From a virus, in IMG/VR virus record IMGVR_UViG_3300036766_002289, positions 92,056 through 156,055 of that record: DNA of 64,000 nt; one strand, written 5' to 3'. The notes under the pieces were generated by a model. That model was not told the origin of the DNA. It searched no databases and saw only the letters and a list, made by a program, of their open reading frames with translations. Made by a program: the position numbers and the translations under genes. Below are positions 34,320-43,552 of this stretch, piece after piece; within the stretch, counting starts at the first letter, position 1; every line of letters begins with the position of its first letter.

Positions 34320-36604
34320 ATAATTACAAATTTAGGACAAGGGACTATGAATTTACCACCGTTCTTTAGGAAGTCTGCTTCTCTTGCTACAAATTCATTT
34401 ATAAAGTGCCAAGGCAAGACAAGCAGATAATCTGGCTTAGCTTTTCTCATTTCTTCTTCGGAACAAATAGGAATATTGGTTCCTATTGTTTTGAGTCCAA
34501 ATTTGGCAGGACTTCTCTCAGCAATACCATCTATTAAAGTGTTATCTAATTTGAAATATTGGAGTAAGGTATTGCCTTTTGTACTTGCGCCATACCCCCA
34601 CACAGTTTTACCTTTTGCTTTTTCTTGTTTTATAAAGCTTACAGTTTTATCTTTAAGGTCATTAATTTTGTTGAAAAAATCTTTCCATGTCTCTTCACAG
34701 TCTAGTTTAAGTGTTTTTTCATATTCTAGAATTGAGTTTACTCTAAAACTACAAACATCTCGATATGGTTGAGAAGAGAAATTCTTGGAAGTGGCAGAGT
34801 ATTTCATGGCATAAACCCTGAATGAGCCACCATTTATGTCATTTAACTGGCAATCCATGATTTTAAACCCATTCTTTTCAAGTAGGGTTTTTATGTTGAA
34901 GAGGGAATAATAATACAAATGCTCGTGGCAATTATGAACTATTGCATTAGAAACGAGATAAGTATTGTCTTCGGTTTCAATGTTGTAAACTATTCCATCA
35001 TAATGTTCGGTTTTGATTTTACTAATTGGGACGTAGGTGAAATTATCGTCGGAATAATATCTTAAAGAGTCTCTTCTATTGTGATAAAAAGACGTGAAGA
35101 TTTTATCTAGAACTTTATTTTTACCTCTTAATTGCCAAGAATCTTTTGAAATGACCTTCCCACCTCGTATTTCTCTTTCATAAGGTTTCACATAAGAAAA
35201 TCCAGTCATTGCGTTTAGATTTGCGAGCATTAATTGAACTTGATATATTAAAGTTTTGGAAGCAGAATGTAATCCTACCTGATTGTCGATATAACCATCG
35301 CCGTTAACTAGTCCATTTAAAAAAGGTATGGTTATATCTTGAGTTGCATTAAAGATAAAATCTGGTATTTTTTTATTCAATGCACCTTTGCCGAACCATT
35401 CTTCAAACACTCTTGCCAATGCAGTGCAGGATATTTGTACATCCATTCCTTCAGATACTTTACTTTCATAAATTCTAGTTTTATAACCAATCTTTAAAAA
35501 TACTTTTTTAAGCTTGTCTGCGTAATCTTTTTCATTTTTGTTTAATGAGAAATTAATATGCAAATTAGTTGGTCTTCCATTTATGTATCCTTCAGCGACA
35601 TATAACCCCATCATCCATAAGATTTCATTAGTTAGAGTTAAATTTTTAAGACCTCTTCTATAATTGGGACTATCTGTTTTGTTGTATTTGGATAAATCTA
35701 TTTTTCTATTTGTTTCTTTTGCTTTTAATTTTGGCAGCAACAAATAGTCACCAGTTTTAATATCTTTAGCATCGACCCATTTAGGTGTGCTGTGGATATC
35801 TTTTGTCGTTAAAATTGGATGTTCTGGAGTACATTCTATTTCTTCTAAATATAGAGCTTTTATTTTAATCATCTCCCCTTTGTAGGGTCTACTGAATTTT
35901 TTCATTACCTTAGTATAATCGCCGTTTTTACCAATTACTTCATCGCCCACATTAATTTCAGATATTGGTTTGTTGGCACCTGTGATAAAAGCATCAGGTT
36001 TAAAACATATGTTATCAAAAGCAGTTTGTTGGAGCATTAAAGGAGTATAGCTCATTTGCATGACCCATATACCTTCATCTTCTAAGATTTCCCATACATC
36101 TTGAATGAATTTATCTGGGTGTTCTAGGTCATAAAACATGGCTATAGATGTAACAATTTTAGCTTTTAATTCACCGAACATTGACTTTTTGAATACTTCT
36201 GCACTGAAATAGTCTTGGATTATAATATTAGCATGGATTTTGGCTTCTTCCTTAAAAGTGTCATCGGCGGGGTCAATGCCCATCTTAAATATGCCTCTGG
36301 GCACAAAGCTAAGAAGGGTTCCATCGTTACTAGCAATGTCTATCCACAGGTCGTCATTGTCTAGTTTAGAAATACTGCAAATTGAGTCCACAATGCCTTT
36401 AAGTTCGTTTCTCATTGTGGCATTTATACCAGACCTATACCAGTATTTGCCATACATGGCATCGAGTGGTGCTGATTTATCTAATCTTACTGCCCCACTA
36501 TCTTCCAACATTAGTTTCATTTCAACCTTATTTGTTTGCGGCTCAGCATCTTTTGCGATAAAATCAGAGATGTATAGTTCGCCCAAAGTAAATAATTCTT
36601 TCAT
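34316..36604 (-). CDS. Sugar C-methyltransferase interrupted by an intein
   Basis: 762 residues translated. The host protein is residues 1-199 plus 559-762 (403 after splicing), the size of NDP-hexose C-methyltransferases. SAM motif I is WIDIASNDGTLLSF (87-100), followed by GIDPADDTF. The family motif CHEHLYYYSL continues directly from FDNI when the intein is removed, then NDINGGSFRV and a C-terminal domain with VWGYGASTKGNTLLQYF. The N-terminal Cys4 zinc module common in this family is mostly missing. It probably acts on a nucleotide-linked keto-sugar. It diverges from the LAGLIDADG gene at 36654. Confidence 0.9.
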   Translation of the reverse strand: MKELFTLGELYISDFIAKDAEPQTNKVEMKLMLEDSGAVRLDKSAPLDAMYGKYWYRSGINATMRNELKGIVDSICSISKLDNDDLWIDIASNDGTLLSFVPRGIFKMGIDPADDTFKEEAKIHANIIIQDYFSAEVFKKSMFGELKAKIVTSIAMFYDLEHPDKFIQDVWEILEDEGIWVMQMSYTPLMLQQTAFDNICFKPDAFITGANKPISEINVGDEVIGKNGDYTKVMKKFSRPYKGEMIKIKALYLEEIECTPEHPILTTKDIHSTPKWVDAKDIKTGDYLLLPKLKAKETNRKIDLSKYNKTDSPNYRRGLKNLTLTNEILWMMGLYVAEGYINGRPTNLHINFSLNKNEKDYADKLKKVFLKIGYKTRIYESKVSEGMDVQISCTALARVFEEWFGKGALNKKIPDFIFNATQDITIPFLNGLVNGDGYIDNQVGLHSASKTLIYQVQLMLANLNAMTGFSYVKPYEREIRGGKVISKDSWQLRGKNKVLDKIFTSFYHNRRDSLRYYSDDNFTYVPISKIKTEHYDGIVYNIETEDNTYLVSNAIVHNCHEHLYYYSLFNIKTLLEKNGFKIMDCQLNDINGGSFRVYAMKYSATSKNFSSQPYRDVCSFRVNSILEYEKTLKLDCEETWKDFFNKINDLKDKTVSFIKQEKAKGKTVWGYGASTKGNTLLQYFKLDNTLIDGIAERSPAKFGLKTIGTNIPICSEEEMRKAKPDYLLVLPWHFINEFVAREADFLKNGGKFIVPCPKFVII
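34931..36007 (-). mobile_element. Intein with LAGLIDADG (DOD) endonuclease domain
   Basis: 359 residues (host positions 200-558). It begins with Cys (CFKPDAFITGANKPISEI, block A) and has block B GEMIKIKALYLEEIECTPEHPI (TPEHP with the conserved His). The two DOD helices are LWMMGLYVAEGYI and FLNGLVNGDGYI. Block F is YDGIVYNIETEDNTYLV and the end is AIVHN followed by Cys+1 of the extein. All residues needed for canonical Cys/Asn splicing are present: Cys1, TxxH-like block B, penultimate His, final Asn and Cys+1. The insertion point is the conserved CHEHL motif, as expected for an active-site-targeting intein. Confidence 0.93.
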
Positions 36605-36653
36605 GTTTTACCTGTTCCAATTAATACTATAATAGTGTAAGGAACTTGGATTT

Positions 36654-37487
36654 ATGAATTTGAAAACCAAAAAAATCACATGCAAACAGTGCCAAGTAAT
36701 TTTTGAGTGTAAAGATAATAAAAAAAATGAAAATAGAGTGTGTTGTTCTCATCATTGTTCATCTGTTTTAAATGGTCTCAGCAATAAAGGCAAACAACGC
36801 ACGAATGAATTTAAGAAAAGCCATTCAATAAGGTTCAGTGGAGTAAATAATCCTTTCTTTGGAAGGCAACATTCCATTGAGAGTAAGACTAGGATGAGTG
36901 AAAACAATAAATGGCATGATGAAGACTTTAACTATTGCGATTTGTCTGAATCACAGAAAGAGGTATTAGATGGCATAATGTTATCGGACGGTCACTTAGA
37001 CGCATCTAATACGTCGGCCCGTATTACTTACGGAAGCAAGTTTAGGGAAACTTTAGAAGATATTAAAAGTGAATTTTCAAATCTGCATTTCAGTGAGCCT
37101 TGGAAATCAAAAGTAAATTGTTATCATTTTAAATCAGCGTATTATAAAAACTTGTTAGAAGAACGGCACAGATGGTATCCAAATGATTATAAAATTGTGC
37201 CTTCTGACGTTCGGATTACTCCACTATCTTGTCAATGGTGGTTTATGGGCGATGGTTATCAAGTTGATTATGGTGTCATGTTATGTACGGATGCTTTTAA
37301 TGCAGAAAGCATTAAAATATTAGTGGAAAAATTAGATTTTGATTGTCACAGGACTATCAGTAATAGAATAAGAATCAATAGTCGATCCGCTACGAATTTT
37401 TTGAATTGGACTAGGGATGCTGCGACTATACCAAAGCAGTATTTATACAAATGGGGTAATCACAGGAGGCAGAAACTTGTTAAATAA
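36654..37487 (+). CDS. LAGLIDADG-type homing endonuclease with zinc finger and NUMOD3
   Basis: 277 residues. The N-terminal CKQCQVIFECKDNKKNENRVCCSHHC forms a zinc finger. FSGVNNPFFGRQHSIESKTRMSE matches the NUMOD3 DNA-binding repeat. LDGIMLSDGHL and QWWFMGDGY are the two LAGLIDADG helices with acidic residues. The gene sits between the C-methyltransferase and gmd and its last 11 bases overlap the gmd start, with the gmd ribosome site inside its coding sequence. An imperfect hairpin (GTTCC...GGAAC arms around ATACTAT/ATAGTGT, 36612-36643) precedes it. Confidence 0.82.
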   Translation: MNLKTKKITCKQCQVIFECKDNKKNENRVCCSHHCSSVLNGLSNKGKQRTNEFKKSHSIRFSGVNNPFFGRQHSIESKTRMSENNKWHDEDFNYCDLSESQKEVLDGIMLSDGHLDASNTSARITYGSKFRETLEDIKSEFSNLHFSEPWKSKVNCYHFKSAYYKNLLEERHRWYPNDYKIVPSDVRITPLSCQWWFMGDGYQVDYGVMLCTDAFNAESIKILVEKLDFDCHRTISNRIRINSRSATNFLNWTRDAATIPKQYLYKWGNHRRQKLVK

Positions 37488-38502
37488 AAAGATTGTTTTT
37501 TGCACAGGAATAAATGGCCAAGACGGAAGTTATTTGGCTGAAAGACTGTTAGAAGATGGCTACAAGGTTCATGGTTTAATAAGGCGTAGTTCCTTGCCAA
37601 ATACGGGACGAATAACACATATAATAGACAAAATTACATTAGAAACTGGAGATATGACTGATTGTTCTAATTTAAGTAGGCTAATTCGTGCCCTTCAACC
37701 CACAGAAATTTACAATTTAGCTGCCCAAAGTGACGTTAAAACATCGTTCACAATGCAGGAATTCACTGCTCAAACTAACGCAGTTGGTGTCTTACATATT
37801 TTAGAGGCAGTTAAAAGTCATTCCCCACATACTCGGGTTTATCAAGCTTCTACTTCGGAATTGTACGGGGGGAAGAATGTCCCAATAACTGGATACAATG
37901 AAGATAGTCCATTTAGGCCAAGAAGTCCATATGCAGTAGCAAAGCTTTATGCATATTGGATGTGTCGAATGTATAGGGAGGCTTATGGGACTTTTGCCGC
38001 TAATGGGATTCTAATGAATCACGAAAGTCCCCGTCGTGGGGAGAATTTCGTGACTAAAAAAATCACTTCATGGTGTGGGCGCTATAAAAAATCACTTCAT
38101 GGCGGCGCAAATTGGCCAGGTGTTTTAGAGCTTGGTAACTTGGAGAGTTTCCGTGATTGGGGTCATGCCAAAGATTATATTGAAGCAATGATTCTTATCA
38201 ATAGGCATTCTGAACCTGATGATTGGGTCGTTGCCACGGGTGAAACCCATAGTATCCGTGAATTTGTGCAGAATTGTTTTGATTGGATGAATATCAAACT
38301 AGAATGGCAAGGAAGTGGCTTAGGCGAAGTTGGCTTAGTGGATGGGAAGAAAGTAATTGCCATTAGCGAAGAATTCTTTCGGCCATCTGAAGTGGATAGA
38401 TTATTAGGCGATAGTAGTAAGATTCGTAGCAAACTCGGTTGGAAGCCTAAATTTAGTTTCAGTGATTTGATTGATGACATGATGACTTATGAGGTGAATT
38501 AA
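37477..38502 (+). CDS. gmd: GDP-mannose 4,6-dehydratase
   Basis: 341 residues from TTG at 37477, chosen because AGGAGG lies seven bases upstream (37464-37469) and because it puts the NADP loop T-GINGQDG at residues 10-17, normal for the family; the in-frame ATG further upstream lies inside the endonuclease. Short-chain dehydrogenase motifs are Y152-x3-K156 (PYAVAK) and STSELYG with the catalytic Thr/Glu. NHESPRRGENFVT is diagnostic of GMD. It converts GDP-D-mannose to GDP-4-keto-6-deoxymannose, the entry point to GDP-L-fucose; fcl follows at 44384. The stop overlaps the next gene. Confidence 0.95.
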   Translation: MLNKKIVFCTGINGQDGSYLAERLLEDGYKVHGLIRRSSLPNTGRITHIIDKITLETGDMTDCSNLSRLIRALQPTEIYNLAAQSDVKTSFTMQEFTAQTNAVGVLHILEAVKSHSPHTRVYQASTSELYGGKNVPITGYNEDSPFRPRSPYAVAKLYAYWMCRMYREAYGTFAANGILMNHESPRRGENFVTKKITSWCGRYKKSLHGGANWPGVLELGNLESFRDWGHAKDYIEAMILINRHSEPDDWVVATGETHSIREFVQNCFDWMNIKLEWQGSGLGEVGLVDGKKVIAISEEFFRPSEVDRLLGDSSKIRSKLGWKPKFSFSDLIDDMMTYEVN

Positions 38503-39425
38503 TGAAAAAAGGTTTATTCATTAATCAAATAAAAACTCAGTGTAGCATTTATGAGTCTGGAGTAATGATTTATAATGCTCTTAAAGCCAACCCAAATTTT
38601 CAATTAGATTACATAGAAACCACATGCAATTTTAGTATTACAGAAAAATATGACTTCTGTGTGGTGAACTGGCATCATTGCACGATGCCTTTTACCAAAA
38701 CACAGATTCAACAGCTGCCAGGGTTGAAAATAGGCATTAATTTGGAAGTATCACCATTAAATTGCATTCCTTATATGCCTGGGGACATATTTGATGCTTA
38801 TATGATAATCGACCCAACTAAAGTCAAGGAAGGGAACTTTTTCCCATTTCCAAGACCTTTAGAAGTTGTGGATGGTTTGAAGCCTTTGTTAGATGGAAAT
38901 AAGATGGTTGTAGGAGCGTTTGGATTTTGTGGTAACAATGACAAGCGTTTCAATGAAATCATAGAGTATTTTAACACAACTGGTGAAGAATGCATCATAA
39001 GATTTAATTTCCCATTTGCGACTTACATGCCCGATAATCACATTTTTGTAAGCTCATATGTACAAAATTTAAAACTGAAAGTCAAATCTCCTAATATAGA
39101 TTTAAGAATTACACATCATTACATGTCCAAGCCTGAGTTGGTGAGATGGTGTTCAGAGCATACAATTAATGCATTTCCTTATTATAGGAACATTCCTGGT
39201 TTGGCAGCTGTAACCGATCAGGCAATATCTTCAGGTAGGCCATTAGCGGTATCAAATTGTTCCACATTTCGACATTTGTTCAAGTATATATCTTATTATC
39301 CTAAACAGAGTTACAAGGAACTGATGGTTTCTACTCTAGACGGCATTAAACAGATGCAAATTGATTGGAGTACTGGCAGATTTAATGCTAGGTTTAATGA
39401 ATTGTTAATTGAGAAGGGACTATAA
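38502..39425 (+). CDS. GT-B-like glycosyltransferase, single-domain member of a local family
   Basis: 307 residues. Shared features with the next, two-domain protein include C-xxYESGVMIYNAL near the N-terminus (compare CGVYQFGKRVYEL), VVNWHHCTMP, a FPRPL turn, VGAFGFCGNNDKRF and the C-terminal INAFPY...PGLAAVTDQAISSGRPLAVS. The last resembles the nucleotide-sugar loop of GT4-like enzymes. It is probably a diverged glycosyltransferase. Its start overlaps the gmd stop and it runs to within one base of the next start. Confidence 0.65.
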   Translation: MKKGLFINQIKTQCSIYESGVMIYNALKANPNFQLDYIETTCNFSITEKYDFCVVNWHHCTMPFTKTQIQQLPGLKIGINLEVSPLNCIPYMPGDIFDAYMIIDPTKVKEGNFFPFPRPLEVVDGLKPLLDGNKMVVGAFGFCGNNDKRFNEIIEYFNTTGEECIIRFNFPFATYMPDNHIFVSSYVQNLKLKVKSPNIDLRITHHYMSKPELVRWCSEHTINAFPYYRNIPGLAAVTDQAISSGRPLAVSNCSTFRHLFKYISYYPKQSYKELMVSTLDGIKQMQIDWSTGRFNARFNELLIEKGL

Positions 39426-41390
39426 TTGGCAAGATATACACATAAAACTCAACTAGAGTTATTACAGGAACAAATAGAAATAAGTAAGACTCTACAGGAG
39501 CAAGTCAAATTAAGGCCAGTTGATAAACCAATTGGCAGACCAAGAGTTCTGCTATTAAATCATACTCATGTCCAATGCGGAGTATATCAATTTGGTAAAA
39601 GGGTTTATGAATTAGCGGCCAGATCAAAAAAAGTTGATTATTTTTATAAAGATTTAAACAGTCATGCCGAATATGTTAAAGTTCTTGATGAAGTTAAGCC
39701 CCATTATGTAATTTACAACTGGCATTGGGACAGGATGCCTTGGTTGAGAGATAAGGATATTATAACTAACAAGGCCATGAAGCATTATTTCATTTATCAT
39801 GATGGTTCTATGATGGAGGTGTATGATAAATATTTGTTTTTTGGAGAATATGACCCACAGAAAAAAGATGCAGTAAACAATAGAATCCTTTTACCAAGAC
39901 CTTTATTCCCATACGAAGGTAAGTATCCTGTCAATACAGTGCCAACAATAGGTAGTTTTGGTTTTGCCTTTACGCACAAACGTTTTCCAGAACTAGTTAC
40001 GTTAGTAAATAATCAATTTAGTGAAGCTGTGATAAACATTCATATGACTTTGCCATTTTTTGGAGACAGTGCTGGTGGGAAAATCGCTGACATTGTGAAG
40101 GCTTGTCATAAGAATAATTTCAGAAAAGAAGTGACATTAAATGTTACGCAACATTTTATGGATGACCAGCAATTATTAAGCTTTTTGGCCAAAAATGATA
40201 TCAATGTTTTCAACTATGCAGACCAACATAATCCAGGTTTGTCCAGTGTCCCTGATTATGCTTTGTCTGTTAAGAGACCGATAGCAATTACTAGTAATAT
40301 GATGTTTCGGCACATAGCCAGTGAAGGTATTATGTTGGAGAAGAATAGTATAAAAGAGATATTGAATAAAGGCATAGGCCCTGTAGAGCAATACCATGAT
40401 AAATGGTCGATTAATAATTTTACTTCAAGTATGGAACAATTGTTTTTACCAGAGAGAAGTATGTCCCTTTTAAAGCCAGAAGTGTTGTTTGTAAATCATA
40501 AAATCCCTAATTGTGGAGTTTACCAATTTGGCAAACGTGCATATGAGCAGGTTGCGGCATCTGATAGGGTTGAGTATTCTTATAAGGAAGTAGATTCGAC
40601 AGGGGAAATTGAGGCAATATTTAGAAACCCCCCAAAACATATTGTTTTCAATTGGCACCGTGCAACAATGCCGTGCTTAACAGAGCAAATGGTTATAAAC
40701 AACAAAAAGTCGAAGCATTATTTCCTTTTTCATGAAGAAGTCATAAGGCAAAACTATAACAAATATTTCTTTTTTGGGGATTATGATATTGGTAATAAAA
40801 GAGTGCCGCTTAGTAAGAGTGAATTATTGCCCAGACCTTTGTTTACTTACACTGGTAATTATCCAGTTAATGAAATTTTTACTGTTGGCAGTTTCGGTTT
40901 TGGGTTTTGGAATAAGGGGTTTCATGTATTGGTCAATCGCATTAATATGGAATTTGACAATGCTATTATCAACTTACATATACCTTATTCTCATTTTGGT
41001 GATCCAGATAAATCACAAACGCACGCAGTTATAGCCGCCTGTAGAAGATTGAATGTTAAGCCTGGTATAAAACTCAACATTACTCAGTCATTCCTAACTA
41101 ATGATGAAATATTGACCTTTTTAGCTGGCAATGATATCAATGCTTTTCTTTATTCAGATAATGGGGAAGGACTGTCCAGTGCAGTTGATTATGCTTTGTC
41201 GGTTAAGCGACCAATGATGATTACAGATTGTCAGATGTTCAGGCACTTCAAAATGAATGAAATAGCCGCAGAATGTAATACAACAATGAGTATTTACAAT
41301 CGCGGGCTTCAGCCTTTAGAAAAAGTTCGTGAAGATTGGGCAACAGAGAAACTTATAAATCAAATGGATGAGGTGTTCCTTTATGAATAA
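39426..41390 (+). CDS. Tandem two-domain GT-B-like glycosyltransferase
   Basis: 654 residues made of two homologous halves (about 35-350 and 355-654). Each has L(L/F)(L/V)NH, C-GVYQFGKR-YE, an NWH-MPxL strand, HYF-(Y/F)H, (L)LPRPLF-Y-G-YPVN, TxGSFGF and an NDIN-F-YAD...GLSS-(P/A)VDYALSVKRP module. The 38502 gene carries a third, more distant copy. The start is TTG at 39426 directly after the preceding stop. Bifunctional polymerase-like activity is possible. The C-terminus overlaps the next methyltransferase by eight bases. Confidence 0.65.
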   Translation: MARYTHKTQLELLQEQIEISKTLQEQVKLRPVDKPIGRPRVLLLNHTHVQCGVYQFGKRVYELAARSKKVDYFYKDLNSHAEYVKVLDEVKPHYVIYNWHWDRMPWLRDKDIITNKAMKHYFIYHDGSMMEVYDKYLFFGEYDPQKKDAVNNRILLPRPLFPYEGKYPVNTVPTIGSFGFAFTHKRFPELVTLVNNQFSEAVINIHMTLPFFGDSAGGKIADIVKACHKNNFRKEVTLNVTQHFMDDQQLLSFLAKNDINVFNYADQHNPGLSSVPDYALSVKRPIAITSNMMFRHIASEGIMLEKNSIKEILNKGIGPVEQYHDKWSINNFTSSMEQLFLPERSMSLLKPEVLFVNHKIPNCGVYQFGKRAYEQVAASDRVEYSYKEVDSTGEIEAIFRNPPKHIVFNWHRATMPCLTEQMVINNKKSKHYFLFHEEVIRQNYNKYFFFGDYDIGNKRVPLSKSELLPRPLFTYTGNYPVNEIFTVGSFGFGFWNKGFHVLVNRINMEFDNAIINLHIPYSHFGDPDKSQTHAVIAACRRLNVKPGIKLNITQSFLTNDEILTFLAGNDINAFLYSDNGEGLSSAVDYALSVKRPMMITDCQMFRHFKMNEIAAECNTTMSIYNRGLQPLEKVREDWATEKLINQMDEVFLYE

Positions 41391-41997
41391 AATACTTGGG
41401 GATGAAGATAGAGTGGCACTAGAGCCTCTGATTAGAGAAATGTTCCTGAAATGTCCAGAGATGATGGCTAGGAAATATCCTGACGCCAATGTTCAACAAG
41501 CATTCGTGTTGAACGAAGTATTGAAGCTAAATTCACCTAAAGATGTAGCAATGCTTTGTGTAGGATGCGTGGAAGATACAGCCGCCGAATACCTAAAAGT
41601 TAGTGGTTATAACGTAATTGGGATAGACCCAGAAATTAACCTTTCCCTCGCTGATTACAAGAAAATCGCAACTAATAAGTTCAATATAATCTTTTCAACT
41701 TCTGTTATTGAGCATGTGCCAGATGATGAACAATTTACCAAGGATATCTGTGAGTTACTTAACGTTGGGGGACATGCGATTCTAACCTGTGACTTCAGAG
41801 AAGCCCCAGGAAAAGTGCATCCATTGGATGTTAGATTCTATAAAGAGTTTGACTTGCTAAGAAGGTTAGGCAATATAATTGCCTCCTACAATTGTGAACT
41901 AGTGGGAGAACCAAACTGGAAAGGTGAGCCTAATTTTTGGTATGACCATTATCATTATGGCTTTGCAACGTGGATGTTTACCAAAACTTCGGCATAG
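41383..41997 (+). CDS. SAM-dependent methyltransferase
   Basis: 204 residues from ATG 41383, which overlaps the preceding stop region. AMLCVGCVEDTAAEYL is a degenerate SAM motif I, NVIGIDPEIN is motif II, and IIFSTSVIEHVPDDEQFTKDI gives the Methyltransf_11-like IEHV motif, followed by NVGGHAILTCDF. Likely acts on glycan. It ends in a 20-base convergent overlap with the GT2-like gene. Confidence 0.75.
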   Translation: MNKILGDEDRVALEPLIREMFLKCPEMMARKYPDANVQQAFVLNEVLKLNSPKDVAMLCVGCVEDTAAEYLKVSGYNVIGIDPEINLSLADYKKIATNKFNIIFSTSVIEHVPDDEQFTKDICELLNVGGHAILTCDFREAPGKVHPLDVRFYKEFDLLRRLGNIIASYNCELVGEPNWKGEPNFWYDHYHYGFATWMFTKTSA

Positions 41998-42658
41998 ATG
42001 GTTGAACCAGAGTCACGTTTGGGACTAAAATAACGCCTTTTTTGAATTTGTTTAGTTCTTGCATATATTCATCTTCTTTACAGCAGTCGTGCCATAAGAC
42101 ATTAGGCATTTTTCGCATCCTATTGTTGCCTATTTCATGCCAGACGCCGAAGGTTTTGGCAATGTTGAATATGTCATATTCAATAGAATCTCTGTTCTTT
42201 TTGATTACCTTTTTAAGGTCTTCCAAATGATTAAGCCAGTGTTGTGTCTCATAAGCTACGCATTCCGTTCTGAGTGGAAACTTGAAGTGTTCACAGTGAT
42301 TGCCGTAGGTAGAGTTTGGTTCTCTTTTGATGGTGTTGAATAGGCTTTTTGTCCAATTAAAAAGAGGAATAAACCTTCTAGACATTTTGACTAAAATATC
42401 CAAGTTATTATCTCCAGCCCATAAAAGACCGCTATATAGGGCTTTCACATCCCCAGCGTAGTGGCCGTGTTTGAATGGTGTCGAGACGAAGTTACAATTA
42501 TAGTCCTTACATACTTGTTTTAGTGCTTCATCGCCGCTTGAGTCATCATGGACAAGAACTGGTATGTTGATACCGTTTCTTTTCATCATTTCCATAGCGA
42601 GTTTGATGTAGTCTGGGGTGCCATAAGTGCTTATTATCAGGCCAATTGAAGGAGGCAT
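41978..42658 (-). CDS. GT2-like glycosyltransferase
   Basis: 226 residues: SIGLIISTYGTPDYIKLAMEMM and VLVHDDSSGDEALKQVC form the GT-A N-terminal Rossmann strands with the DDSS donor site. The metal-binding DxD is replaced by LDILVKMSRRFIPL (D-I-L-V-K), so activity is uncertain. It diverges from the RgpF-like gene at 42695; TATATAT boxes lie between them. Confidence 0.65.
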   Translation of the reverse strand: MPPSIGLIISTYGTPDYIKLAMEMMKRNGINIPVLVHDDSSGDEALKQVCKDYNCNFVSTPFKHGHYAGDVKALYSGLLWAGDNNLDILVKMSRRFIPLFNWTKSLFNTIKREPNSTYGNHCEHFKFPLRTECVAYETQHWLNHLEDLKKVIKKNRDSIEYDIFNIAKTFGVWHEIGNNRMRKMPNVLWHDCCKEDEYMQELNKFKKGVILVPNVTLVQPSMPKFW

Positions 42659-42694
42659 AATTTAAACTAGTAAGATATATAGAATAGGCTAAAT

Positions 42695-43546
42695 ATGATT
42701 TCTGTACTCTGCCACCTTTACCATCATCACCTTTGGAATGAAATTAGTACCTCAATATCCCGTATTAAAACAGATAAACAAGTATACGTTAATTTGACTA
42801 ATGATAAACCATACGAGCAGATTAGCAAAGAGATTAAAAGCAAATTTCCAAACGCAAAAATTTCAGTTAGTCCAAATCAAGGTAAGGATATTGGTGGTAA
42901 TTTAAGACTAATAGACAAATGGATGGGGGACGGTTCCCCTGGAGAACTATTAATAGTCTGTCACGGGAAAAACAGAGATGGAGGTTGGAGAAAGGAACTA
43001 TTTGCTCCATTATTCAGTAATTACGTTCCATATCTTTTTAAGAATAATACTAGATTGGGTATGGTTGGCAATAAGAGATGGCTTTATCATCGTTCCCAAG
43101 ACGTAAATTCAAATTTTTACAATGAATATTGTAAAAGATTTGGATTTAGTGATACTAGTATGCATTTCATAGCAGGTACGATGTTTTGCGTGCGAAGTAG
43201 TATTTTCAAAGAGTTTTTTTCAAGGTTTAATGCAGCTAATATAGCCAATGAGTTAGAACATGGTGATTGCAGAGAGCCTTCTAGGACTCACTCTTGGGAG
43301 AGATTATACGGTGGAATTATTACGCATTCTCACTACCTAATCAAGCCAATTGAATATTATGAAGATGTAGACCTTGGTATTTTACAGTCTTTTAATGAAG
43401 AATATTACTTGGTTAACAATCCAGACGTTAATAACGTAGTTTTGTCCAATGATTATTCATCTGGGTTAATTCATTATATTAAATACGGTAGAAAGGAGGG
43501 TAGATTAATGACTAAACCTAGAAATAAAGCTCTATTGATGCTATAA
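42695..43546 (+). CDS. RgpF-like (rhamnan synthesis F) protein
   Basis: 283 residues: VLCHLYHHHLWNEISTSI, VYVNLTND, NQGKDIGGNLRLIDKW and LIVCHGKNRDGGWRKELFAPL match the RgpF/PF05045 pattern of a donor-sugar loop followed by GKD-G. Its C-terminal ~45 residues carry a FNEEYYLVNNPDV...HYIKYGRKEGR motif that is also found in two other proteins of this island (43553, 48636). Likely a rhamnose- or deoxysugar-transfer enzyme. Confidence 0.7.
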   Translation: MISVLCHLYHHHLWNEISTSISRIKTDKQVYVNLTNDKPYEQISKEIKSKFPNAKISVSPNQGKDIGGNLRLIDKWMGDGSPGELLIVCHGKNRDGGWRKELFAPLFSNYVPYLFKNNTRLGMVGNKRWLYHRSQDVNSNFYNEYCKRFGFSDTSMHFIAGTMFCVRSSIFKEFFSRFNAANIANELEHGDCREPSRTHSWERLYGGIITHSHYLIKPIEYYEDVDLGILQSFNEEYYLVNNPDVNNVVLSNDYSSGLIHYIKYGRKEGRLMTKPRNKALLML

Positions 43547-43552
43547 TATTTT

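Noticed and set aside
37417-37476. In-frame upstream start for gmd at 37417
   Set aside because: It falls inside the LAGLIDADG coding sequence; TTG 37477 has AGGAGG at the right spacing and the normal N-terminus of GMD.
41978-42343. Plus-strand ORFs at 42042 and 42137
   Set aside because: They overlap the GT2-like minus-strand gene entirely and have no motif or ribosome site.
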